Shown here piece after piece: positions 54,333-64,000 of a DNA stretch of 64,000 nucleotides (position 1 is its first letter; every line of letters starts with the position of its first letter). Position numbers and translations under genes: made by a program. Origin of the DNA: Mycobacterium deserti (lineage in GTDB: Bacteria > Actinomycetota > Actinomycetes > Mycobacteriales > Mycobacteriaceae); the NCBI RefSeq assembly GCF_025345615.1, contig NZ_JAODWD010000005.1, forward strand, positions 248,001-312,000, read 5' to 3'. Below the pieces are notes generated by a model that was not told the DNA's origin, did no database searches, and worked only from the letters and a program-made list of their open reading frames with translations.

Positions 54333-54761
54333 ATGCGTCGCAAACAGTTCATCATCGGAGCCGGACTTGGTCTGGTCGCCTCCGTTGCCGCGGCCTGCAC
54401 CACTTATGGAAGGAATGAAGACTCCGGATCGGATTCTCCGACAACAGAACCCGCGTCTGCGTCGGGTCCGGGAACGCCCGCCGCGGATGCCATCGCCAAG
54501 ACCGCCGATGTGCCCGTTGGTTCTGGTGTGATCGTCGACGACATCGTGTTGACCCAGGCTTCGGCCGGTGACTTCAAGGCATTCTCGGCGATCTGCACCC
54601 ACGCGGGCTGCAAGTTGGCCGACGTCGCCGGCGGAACCATCAACTGCCCGTGTCACGGCAGCAAGTTCAACTTGGACGGTACCGTCGCCAACGGTCCGGC
54701 ATCGCGCCCGCTCAACGCCGAAGCGGTGTCGGTGCAGGGTGACTCGATCGTCCTGGGGTGA
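54333..54761 (+). CDS. Rieske [2Fe-2S] lipoprotein
   Basis: 142 residues. A signal peptide starting 'MRRKQFIIGAG' ends with 'VAAAC', a likely lipobox (Cys22). A Ser/Thr/Pro-rich spacer precedes the Rieske domain, which has both cluster motifs: 'CTHAGC' and 'CPCHGS', giving two Cys and two His ligands. It is probably tethered outside the cell as an electron carrier. It is not a qcrA-type or dioxygenase subunit, being too short. ATG behind GAAAGGA. It converges with the DUF2252 gene. Confidence 0.9.
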   Translation: MRRKQFIIGAGLGLVASVAAACTTYGRNEDSGSDSPTTEPASASGPGTPAADAIAKTADVPVGSGVIVDDIVLTQASAGDFKAFSAICTHAGCKLADVAGGTINCPCHGSKFNLDGTVANGPASRPLNAEAVSVQGDSIVLG

Positions 54762-54780
54762 GCGACGTCGTCGCGCCTCG

Positions 54781-56088
54781 CTAAGTGGACGTGACACCGG
54801 GAATGCGGCCCTCGCGGAACGCCTCGACGAAGTGCCGGTGATCGTCACGCACCACCGCGGCGTACTCCAGGCCGAATGTGACCATGTCACGGGCGAATTC
54901 GTCGATGCGTTCACCGATGACCGTGTCGATCGCCTCCTCGGTCTGGAAGTCGACCAGCGACTGGTCGCTGTCGGTATCGCCCACACAGTGCACCTTGGCC
55001 ACTGCCTGCCCCAGCTGCGACACCACCTCGGCGAGCTCGTCGGGCTCGGTCAGCTCACTCCATTCCAAATCGGCATCGTAGGGCGATAATTCGCTGACGA
55101 CGAAGCCTGTCCCGTCGATGTCGGTGTACCCGAGCAGCGGGTCGGCGTGCGCCTGCAGCGCGCGCTGCGACACCGCGGTGCGGTGCCCGTGGTTGCGGAA
55201 GAACTCGTGCACCTTCTGGTCGGTCACGACCCGGCTGGGAGCTGCGACGTTGCCCTGCTTCATCGACAACACGGCGTCGTTGTCGAGCGCCTGGTTGAAC
55301 CCCTCGATCAGCACCGTGTAGGTCGGCAGGCCCGCGCTGCCGATTCCGTGCCCGCTCTTGGCGACCACGTCCTTGATGTCGTAGGTGATGCCCTGGAAGC
55401 GTTTGGTTTTCGGGATCGTCTCGAGGTACCGATCGAACGCGTCGGCCACCTTTTCGCGTTCGCCCTCGTCGAGCCGGCGCACCCCGCTGGAGTCGCGGAA
55501 CCGCCTGTCCCACTCGTCGACTCGCGTGATGCGGTTCAACAGGTCCGACCGCGTCGACAGCCGAGCGGACTGCAAGGCCGTCAGCACCGCGCCGCGGGCG
55601 GTGTCGAGGTTCAGCGAGAAGCTCGCGTCGTCGTCGGTGTGGAGGAACCAGCGCACCTGGTCGACGTAGGCCCGGATGAAGGTGTCGATCAAACCGCTGA
55701 TCTCGGCGTCCGACAGCGCTTTCTGCCAGCACATCAGCGCGACGCTGGCGGCGAACCGCTGCAGGTCCCAGGTGAAGTGTCCGATGTAGGCCTCGTCGAA
55801 GTCGTTGACGTCGAAGATCAGCTTGCCCTCGCCGTCCATGTACGTGCCGAAGTTCTCCGTGTGCAGGTCGCCCTGAATCCACACCCGGCTGGTGCGATCG
55901 TCGGCCCACCGGTCCTCGCGGGCGGCCACGTCGGCGTAGAACACGCACGCGCTGCCACGGTAGAAGGCGAACGGCTCGGCCGCCATCTTGCGGAACTTGG
56001 TCCGGAACCCGTCGGGGTCGGCCTCCATGAGGTCGGAGAAAGCGTTGACCAGGCAGTCGACGATGAATGATTCACGCTGGTCGGCCAT
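54781..56088 (-). CDS. DUF2252 family protein
   Basis: 435 residues. The motifs 'FYRGSACVFYADV', 'VWIQGDLHTENFGTY' and 'FDVNDFDEAYIGHFTWDLQRFAAS' define the family. The 'GDLHxxN' and later 'DFDE' resemble the catalytic loop and metal Asp of aminoglycoside phosphotransferase/kinase-fold enzymes, so it may be a small-molecule kinase (inference). ATG 56088 is used; the frame is open further upstream but would run into the divergent comF-type gene. Function unknown. Confidence 0.85.
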   Translation of the reverse strand: MADQRESFIVDCLVNAFSDLMEADPDGFRTKFRKMAAEPFAFYRGSACVFYADVAAREDRWADDRTSRVWIQGDLHTENFGTYMDGEGKLIFDVNDFDEAYIGHFTWDLQRFAASVALMCWQKALSDAEISGLIDTFIRAYVDQVRWFLHTDDDASFSLNLDTARGAVLTALQSARLSTRSDLLNRITRVDEWDRRFRDSSGVRRLDEGEREKVADAFDRYLETIPKTKRFQGITYDIKDVVAKSGHGIGSAGLPTYTVLIEGFNQALDNDAVLSMKQGNVAAPSRVVTDQKVHEFFRNHGHRTAVSQRALQAHADPLLGYTDIDGTGFVVSELSPYDADLEWSELTEPDELAEVVSQLGQAVAKVHCVGDTDSDQSLVDFQTEEAIDTVIGERIDEFARDMVTFGLEYAAVVRDDHRHFVEAFREGRIPGVTST

Positions 56089-56164
56089 GACGGTGGGTTC
56101 CCCGAAGTCGGCGAACTTACGCAGGCCGCTCGGCTTGTCACCGGCAGCCGCGAGACTGGGCGTC

Positions 56165-56794
56165 GTGCTCGACCTTGTTCTTCCGCTGCACTGCGGCGGG
56201 TGCAGCGCGCCGTCGACGCGCTGGTGCCCGCAGTGCGCACGAGAGTTGGCGGTCGCCGACGACCAGCCGCATCTGATCACGCCGCGGCTCGATCCCGGCG
56301 TGCCGGTGTTCTCCCTCGGCCGGTATGCCGGCGCCAGGCGGACCGCGATCGTCGCCGTCAAGGAGCAGGGCCGTGCGGACCTGGTCGCTCCGCTGGCCGC
56401 CGCGCTACGCGCCGGGCTCGAACACCTGCTGAGCTGGGGCGTGGTCGACACACCGGTGAGCGTCGTGGCCGCCCCCACGCGCCGCTGGGCCGCCCGGCGC
56501 CGCGGTGGGGATCCTGTCCTGCGGATGGCGATGGCCGCAACCGCCGAACTTCCCGGCGTTGCGGTGGTGGCGGCCTTGCGCACCCGGGCCCTGGTTTCGG
56601 ACTCCGTCGGCCTGTCCAGTGCCGACCGGCAGCGCAACATCGCCGGCCGGGTCAAGCCCGTCAAGCCCGTCGCCGGAGAGGTGGTGCTCGTCGACGACAT
56701 CGTGACCACCGGCGCCACCGCCGGTGAGTCCGTGCGCGTTCTGCACAACGGAGGCGCACGTGTCGCGGCCGTCCTTGCCGTCGCAAACGCATGA
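56165..56794 (+). CDS. ComF-family phosphoribosyltransferase-like protein, Rv3242c-like
   Basis: 209 residues. An N-terminal zinc-ribbon-like 'CGGCSAPSTRWCPQC' is followed by a type I phosphoribosyltransferase fold with the PRPP loop 'VVLVDDIVTTGAT'. The ComF homologue is involved in DNA uptake in naturally competent bacteria; its role in mycobacteria is unclear. GTG 56165 gives the usual short N-terminus before the Cys motif. Conserved upstream of hpf. Divergent from the DUF2252 gene by 76 bases. Confidence 0.85.
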   Translation: MLDLVLPLHCGGCSAPSTRWCPQCARELAVADDQPHLITPRLDPGVPVFSLGRYAGARRTAIVAVKEQGRADLVAPLAAALRAGLEHLLSWGVVDTPVSVVAAPTRRWAARRRGGDPVLRMAMAATAELPGVAVVAALRTRALVSDSVGLSSADRQRNIAGRVKPVKPVAGEVVLVDDIVTTGATAGESVRVLHNGGARVAAVLAVANA

Positions 56795-57101
56795 TCCCGT
56801 CGTGACGAGATGGGCGATTTCAGTGACGTCACCAATTGTGAAGAACTGAAAACAGGTCGGCGAATTTACTGGCACTACCGGGTGAACACGGACTACCGTC
56901 GGCAACAACCACCCGTGAATGCCTCACGGCGGCGCTCGGCACGAAGCGCCAACATCGCGACCAGCGGTAGGAGGTGAGTAGACGACACCTTGCACCGGCG
57001 GGCCGCGACCAGGCATGAGACATGCAGAGCCCGTCGGCGCGATTCGAGCTAGCCGGGCACGCTGACGCGTGCGGACGCGAAAGAGAAACGAGTTACTAAG
57101 C
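56795..57101 (+). promoter_or_regulatory. 307-base leader region of hpf
   Basis: No convincing gene is present. A perfect 10-base palindrome GTGACGTCAC lies at 56823-56832. A strong Shine-Dalgarno-like TAGGAGGTGAG (56968-56978) has no start codon at a useful distance. A 16-codon frame from ATG 57015 to 57065 could be a leader peptide but has only a weak ribosome site. hpf itself lacks a clear ribosome binding site, so this leader may control its translation. Confidence 0.4.
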
Positions 57102-57779
57102 ATGTCAACGGATTCCATCAATTCGACCCGCACAATGGTGGTCGAGGACGAACAGCCCGAAGCCGCCCTCCGCGCCGAGGTTGCGGTCACCGGTCGCAAT
57201 GTCGAGATCCCTGATCATTTTCGTAATTACGTCTCCGAGAAGCTCCAGCGCCTCGAACGGTTCGATCGCACGATCTACCTCTTCGACGTCGAACTCGACC
57301 ACGAGCGCAACCGTCGCCAACGCAAGAATTGCCAGCACGTCGAAATCACCGCGCGCGGTCGCGGCCCGGTGGTACGAGGCGAAGCCTGTGCCGACAGTTT
57401 CTACGCCGCTCTCGAGGCGGCGGTGTGCAAACTCGAGAGCCGGCTACGGCGTAGCAAGGACCGGCGCAAGATCCATTACGGCGACAAGACGCCCGTGTCG
57501 GTCGCCGAGGCCACGGCCGCGGGCCTGGCCGTCGACCCGTTGACGCCGCAGCAGTCCACCGACGGGACACCGCTCGACGTGGCCGTCGACGACCACGCAC
57601 CCGGGCAGATCGTCCGGGTCAAGGAGCACCCCGCCACACCGATGACCGTCGACGACGCACTGTCGCAGATGGAGTTGGTCGGCCACGACTTCTTCCTGTT
57701 CCACGACAAGGAGACCGACCGGCCGTCTGTGGTGTACCGGCGCCACGCCTACGACTATGGACTGATCCGGCTCGCCTGA
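57102..57779 (+). CDS. hpf: Ribosome hibernation promoting factor, long form
   Basis: 225 residues. The N-terminal HPF/YfiA domain from about residue 28 ('VAVTGRNVEIPDHFRNYVSEKLQRLERF') binds the 30S decoding region. The C-terminal dimerisation domain ('EHPATPMTVDDALSQMELVGHDFFLFHDKET', 'VVYRRHAYDYGLI') joins two 70S into 100S particles. A linker of about 50 residues joins them. ATG 57102 gives 'MSTDSINS'; an upstream in-frame start at 57069 is less likely. Followed by secA1 after 104 bases. Confidence 0.95.
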   Translation: MSTDSINSTRTMVVEDEQPEAALRAEVAVTGRNVEIPDHFRNYVSEKLQRLERFDRTIYLFDVELDHERNRRQRKNCQHVEITARGRGPVVRGEACADSFYAALEAAVCKLESRLRRSKDRRKIHYGDKTPVSVAEATAAGLAVDPLTPQQSTDGTPLDVAVDDHAPGQIVRVKEHPATPMTVDDALSQMELVGHDFFLFHDKETDRPSVVYRRHAYDYGLIRLA

Positions 57780-57784
57780 GCCGG

Positions 57785-57804
57785 GGGCCGGTTCCGCCCG
57801 GCCC
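57785..57804 (+). terminator. GC-rich hairpin after hpf
   Basis: GGGCCGG (57785-57791) pairs with CCGGCCC (57798-57804) around a 6-base loop, beginning 5 bases after the hpf stop. No T tract follows, so it may be a weak terminator or a 3' stabilising hairpin. Confidence 0.5.
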
Positions 57805-57883
57805 GACGCCGTTCGGCCGACCGTGGCTGCATGTCACCTACCATGGGTTGAGCTCAAGACTTCGAACCCATAGGGGAAATAGC

Positions 57884-60697
<2,814 letters not shown>

Positions 60698-60707
60698 GCC
60701 GGCGCGG

Positions 60708-61244
60708 TCAACCGACCTGCAGGGCGACAACGCGCCAATTGCCGCCGGTGAGCGCGATGCGCGCGGCGAGCGCGCGCACGCGTGCGCCGCGCGTGTAGGT
60801 CGCGAACACCTCGGCTGCCTCGCCGTCCCGGTCGTCGACCATGCGCACTCGCACGCGATGTAACCGGGCTGCGGCGTTGTGCGGCGATCGGGTCAGCTCG
60901 AGCACGGTGTCGATCAACGCGGGCGTCACCAGCGGACGCAGCTGCGCGACGGGTCGGCGCCGGTCGATCACTTCGAGGATGCGGCGCAGCGCAGTGTCGG
61001 CGAACACGACAGCTACGCGCGGGGGTGCGGGTTCGCGGGCGGGGGCGGGCACCACCGGACGCCGGGGTCGGCCGTTCGAAGGGCACGGAGATGGACGAGT
61101 GGTGCGTCGGCGCAGCGAAGCGGACGTCGGTGGCGGGCACGGCGGGGCGGCCGGGACCGAACCCACCGGCCGCGGTTCGTAATCGATGACCGGACAGACC
61201 AACACCGCCTGCTCCGACGGGATCTTTGATGCAGTCACTTCCAT
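60708..61244 (-). CDS. Rv3235-like conserved protein
   Basis: 178 residues. A Pro/Arg-rich N-terminal third looks disordered ('PAAPPCPPPTSASLRRR'). The C-terminal part 'AVVFADTALRRILEVIDRRRPVAQLRPLVTPALIDTVLEL' and 'VRVRMVDDRDGEAAEVFATYTRGARVRALAARI' is the conserved actinobacterial domain found near secA. Function unknown; such proteins have been linked to export or cell-surface processes only by position. ATG behind GGAG. Convergent with secA1, 10 bases between the stops. Confidence 0.85.
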   Translation of the reverse strand: MEVTASKIPSEQAVLVCPVIDYEPRPVGSVPAAPPCPPPTSASLRRRTTRPSPCPSNGRPRRPVVPAPAREPAPPRVAVVFADTALRRILEVIDRRRPVAQLRPLVTPALIDTVLELTRSPHNAAARLHRVRVRMVDDRDGEAAEVFATYTRGARVRALAARIALTGGNWRVVALQVG

Positions 61245-61411
61245 GCTCTCCAGCGGTCGACGAGACGGGACGCATCTGCCGGAGAGTCGCAGACCTGTTC
61301 ATGATCCCACGGCTGGCAGGGGGTTCGACGCACCCGTAATGCGCGATGCCAGGAACGGCCGATACCGTACGGAGGCTGGGAGTTCGGCACACACAGGGAG
61401 GCGGCGCGGCG

Positions 61412-62821
61412 ATGGTCACCAGATTGTCGGCGTCCGATGCGTCATTCTTCGGTCTGGAGAATTCGGCCACCCCGATGTACGTCGGATCGCTGTCGATTCT
61501 GCGAAGGCCGCGCCACGGCCTGAGCTACGAATCGTTGCTTGCCACCGTCGAACAGCGCCTGCCGCAGATTCCGCGCTATCGGCAGAAGGTGCGCGAAGTG
61601 ACGCTCGGCCTGGCCCGTCCGGTGTGGGTCGACGACCGCGACTTCGACATCACCTACCACATCCGCCGATCCGCGCTGCCGTCGCCGGGCAGCGACGCCC
61701 AACTGCACGACCTGGTCGCCCGTCTGGGCTCGCGCCCGTTGGACAAGTCGCGTCCGCTGTGGGAGATGTACCTCGTCGAAGGACTGGCGCGCAACCGCGT
61801 CGCCCTCTACACGAAATCTCACCAGGCCCTCGTCAACGGTATGACGGCGCTCGAGATCGGACACGTCATCGCCGATCGGACCCAGAAGCCGCCGGAGTTC
61901 GGCGAGGACATCTGGATACCGGCCCGCGAGCCGAGCGACCGTCAACTGCTGCTCGGCGCCGTGGGGGAGTGGGTGACCCGACCGGCCGACCAACTCGGTG
62001 CAGTGCGGACGGCCATCACCGAGACCGCCACCAACGCAGGGCATCTCGTCGACATCGGCCGTCGATTCATCGACGTGGCCCGCACCGTGGCCCGAGGCAC
62101 CGCACCGAACAGTCCGCTCAACACCACGGTGTCGCGCAACCGGCGTCTGACCGTCGCCAGCGGGCGGCTCGAGGACTACCGCATGGTGCGGGCGCGCTAC
62201 GACTGCGACGTCAACGACGTCGTGCTCGCGGTGGTGGCCGGCGCGCTGCGCAACTGGTTGATCTCGCGCGGTGAGCCGGTGACGACGACGACCACCGTGC
62301 GCGCCATGGCGCCGATGTCGGTCTATCCGGAGACCGACCACGAAGCGGCCGGGCCGGGCCAGGCCATCAGCGAGGTGTCGCCTTTCCTGGTCGACCTGCC
62401 TGTGGGGGAGGGCAACGCTGTGGTGCGACTGTCGCAGATCGCGCACGCCACCGAGTCGCATCCGACCGCCGCCAGCCTGGTCGACGCCCGGACCATCGTC
62501 ACGTTGTCCGGCTTCGCGCCGCCGACGTTGCACGCCATGGGGATCCGCGTTGCCACCGGGTTCTCGGCACGGCAGTTCAATCTGTTGATCACCAACGTGC
62601 CTGGCGCCCAGCACCAGATGTACGTCGCGGGCACCAAGCTGCTCGAGACGTACTCGGTGCCACCGCTGTTGACCAATCAGACGCTCGCCATCGGCGTCAC
62701 GTCGTACAACGGCATGATCTATTTCGGCATCAACGCCGACCGCGACGCGATGAGCGACGTCGACGTGCTGCCCGGCCTGCTTCGCGAAGCGCTCGATGAA
62801 CTGCTGGAAGCCGCGCAGTAA
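61412..62821 (+). CDS. WS/DGAT-like acyltransferase with degenerate active site (Tgs3-like)
   Basis: 469 residues, full length for the wax ester synthase/diacylglycerol acyltransferase family ('MVTRLSASDASFFGLENSAT', 'PLDKSRPLWEMYLVEGL', 'NVPGAQHQMYVAG'). The catalytic HHxxxDG motif reads 'SHQALVNG' (residues 136-143), so the first His and the Asp are changed. Position after secA1 matches tgs3 (Rv3234c). It may have lost triacylglycerol synthase activity. ATG behind GGGAGG. Divergent from the Rv3235-like gene by 167 bases. Confidence 0.85.
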   Translation: MVTRLSASDASFFGLENSATPMYVGSLSILRRPRHGLSYESLLATVEQRLPQIPRYRQKVREVTLGLARPVWVDDRDFDITYHIRRSALPSPGSDAQLHDLVARLGSRPLDKSRPLWEMYLVEGLARNRVALYTKSHQALVNGMTALEIGHVIADRTQKPPEFGEDIWIPAREPSDRQLLLGAVGEWVTRPADQLGAVRTAITETATNAGHLVDIGRRFIDVARTVARGTAPNSPLNTTVSRNRRLTVASGRLEDYRMVRARYDCDVNDVVLAVVAGALRNWLISRGEPVTTTTTVRAMAPMSVYPETDHEAAGPGQAISEVSPFLVDLPVGEGNAVVRLSQIAHATESHPTAASLVDARTIVTLSGFAPPTLHAMGIRVATGFSARQFNLLITNVPGAQHQMYVAGTKLLETYSVPPLLTNQTLAIGVTSYNGMIYFGINADRDAMSDVDVLPGLLREALDELLEAAQ

Positions 62822-62881
62822 CCCGTTCGTTTCCGTTGCGGGATTGACGGGTGAACCTTTGCGGGGTCGAATTGGCTCACC

Positions 62882-64000
62882 ATGACAATCAGCCCAGAGA
62901 CGAAGAAGACCCAGAAAGCCAAAGCCGCGACCGGGCGCGCGCTGCGCTCACCCACCAATACGGCCATTCCGCATCCCGTCCTCGACGTCGATTTCGATCG
63001 GGCCGAGCAGAAGCGCCGTCGCGGTATCGACTGGGTTGTATTCGGGGTCACCGCCGCGATCGCGGTCGCATTTCTCGTCTGGGGTGGCGTGAGCACGACG
63101 ACGCTCGCCGACGCCTCCAGCGCTGGACTGGCCTGGGTGATGACCAACGTCGGCTGGTTCTTCGTCCTCACCGCGTCCGGCTTCGTCGTGTTCGTGCTCT
63201 GGTTGGCGATCAGTCGATACGGCGACATCCCCCTCGGCCGAGACGACGAGGAGCCGGAGTTCCGGACCGTGTCCTGGATCGCGATGATGTTCAGCGCAGG
63301 CATGGGCATCGGCCTGATGTTCTACGGCGTCGCCGAACCGCTCACGCACTTCGTCACCCCGCCGCCGGGCACCGGCGCACCGGGCAACGACGAAGCGGCC
63401 GCCACCGCGATGGCCACCACCTTGTTCCACTGGACGCTGCACCCCTGGGCGATCTACGCCGTGGTGGGCCTGGCGATCTCCTACGGCGTGTACCGCAAGG
63501 GCAGGTTCCAGTTGATCAGCGCGGCCTTCGAGCCGCTCATCGGTGAGCGCGCCAACGGCGGCTGGGGCAAGGTCATCGACATGCTGGCGATCTTCGCCAC
63601 GTTGTTCGGCTCGGCGGCGTCGCTCGGCCTCGGCGCACTGCAGATCAGCAGCGGACTCCAGATCGTGGCCGGCATCGGTCAGACCGGCAACGCCGTGTTG
63701 ATCGGCATCATCGCCATACTGACCGTGGCGTTCGTATTGTCCGCGGTTTCCGGTGTGGCCAAGGGCATTCAGTGGCTGTCCAACATCAACATGGTCCTGG
63801 CGTTGGTCCTGGCCCTGTTCGTGTTCGTCGTCGGCCCGACGGTGTTCATCCTGAATCTCATCCCCACCTCGGTCGGGAGTTATCTGCAGGAGCTGGCGAT
63901 GATGTCGGCGCGCACGGGCGCCGAAGGGGGCGACGTCAACGACTGGCTGCAGTCCTGGACCGTCTTCTATTGGGCGTGGTGGCTGTCGTGGACGCCGTTC
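62882..64000 (+). CDS. BCCT-family transporter (3' end outside window)
   Basis: The frame is open from ATG 62882 to the window end (373 residues), so the C-terminus is missing. The soluble N-terminus (about 50 residues) is followed by membrane segments. 'FSAGMGIGLMFYGVAEPL' is the BCCT signature and 'FHWTLHPWAIYAVVGLAISY' follows. The last visible residues, 'FYWAWWLSWTPF', are the conserved Trp-rich TM8 motif. It probably takes up glycine betaine, choline or carnitine, with the substrate depending on the Trp box outside this fragment. Confidence 0.92.
   Translation, partial: MTISPETKKTQKAKAATGRALRSPTNTAIPHPVLDVDFDRAEQKRRRGIDWVVFGVTAAIAVAFLVWGGVSTTTLADASSAGLAWVMTNVGWFFVLTASGFVVFVLWLAISRYGDIPLGRDDEEPEFRTVSWIAMMFSAGMGIGLMFYGVAEPLTHFVTPPPGTGAPGNDEAAATAMATTLFHWTLHPWAIYAVVGLAISYGVYRKGRFQLISAAFEPLIGERANGGWGKVIDMLAIFATLFGSAASLGLGALQISSGLQIVAGIGQTGNAVLIGIIAILTVAFVLSAVSGVAKGIQWLSNINMVLALVLALFVFVVGPTVFILNLIPTSVGSYLQELAMMSARTGAEGGDVNDWLQSWTVFYWAWWLSWTPF

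Noticed and set aside
57015..57065. Short frame of 16 codons before hpf as a gene.
   Set aside because: No good ribosome site at a proper distance and no recognisable peptide; mentioned only as a possible leader.
56774..57110. Small RNA gene or tRNA in the hpf leader.
   Set aside because: No cloverleaf or rRNA-like segment could be built by eye; a tRNA or Rfam scan would settle it.

Overview
The window is chromosomal DNA of a mycobacterium, most likely a fast-growing environmental one (Mycolicibacterium type). It is GC-rich, uses many GTG and some TTG starts, and has dense operons joined by GTGA or ATGA overlaps. Most of it follows the order of the M. tuberculosis Rv3279c-Rv3234c block as I know it: birA, PH-domain protein, GtrA protein, purK, purE, fadE25, Rv3268-type protein, lcp1, rmlD, wbbL, rmlA2, fbiB, fbiA, whiB2, Rv3259/Rv3258c types, manB, Rv3256c type, manA, alkB, rubA, rubB, tetR, ahcY, tmk, mtrA, mtrB, lpqB, comF type, hpf, secA1, Rv3235 type and tgs3 type.

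Bases 1 to about 18,320 are mostly accessory. They encode a Wzx/Wzy-type exopolysaccharide system: a flippase (cut by the window edge), a membrane-anchored glycosidase, a Wzy/O-antigen-ligase-like polymerase, a Wzz protein fused to a BY-kinase-like domain, a second kinase-less Wzz, an acyltransferase-3 protein, a sialate-O-acetylesterase-type hydrolase and a priming glycosyl-phosphate transferase. Five paralogous secretory-lipase-type (LIP) alpha/beta hydrolases are interspersed, two as lipoproteins and three with N-terminal anchors. One has lost its catalytic Ser and His. birA sits among them, and a CmcI-type sugar O-methyltransferase closes the region. This acylated and de-acylated polysaccharide system is the main candidate for an undescribed system.

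From 18,397 to 31,116 come the PH and GtrA proteins, purine genes, fadE25, and a small accessory cassette (AMP-ligase, acyl carrier protein, HxxxDG acyltransferase). Then come the Lcp1 ligase and the genes for the rhamnose linker of arabinogalactan. From 31,113 to 39,031 are F420 biosynthesis (fbiA carries an in-frame 27-bp tandem repeat), whiB2 behind a strong palindrome, and mannose metabolism. From 39,028 to 45,239 are a DUF808 protein, a flavoprotein, an amino acid permease and the alkB-rubA-rubB-tetR operon.

From 45,357 to 53,209 are ahcY, a haemophore-like protein, a proline/serine-rich membrane protein, tmk and the mtrA-mtrB-lpqB operon. From 53,311 to the end are a small extracytoplasmic redox operon ending in a Rieske lipoprotein, a DUF2252 protein, comF type, hpf, secA1, an Rv3235-like protein, a WS/DGAT-like protein with a degenerate active site, and a BCCT transporter cut by the window end. 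I saw no tRNA, rRNA, insertion sequence or CRISPR array.
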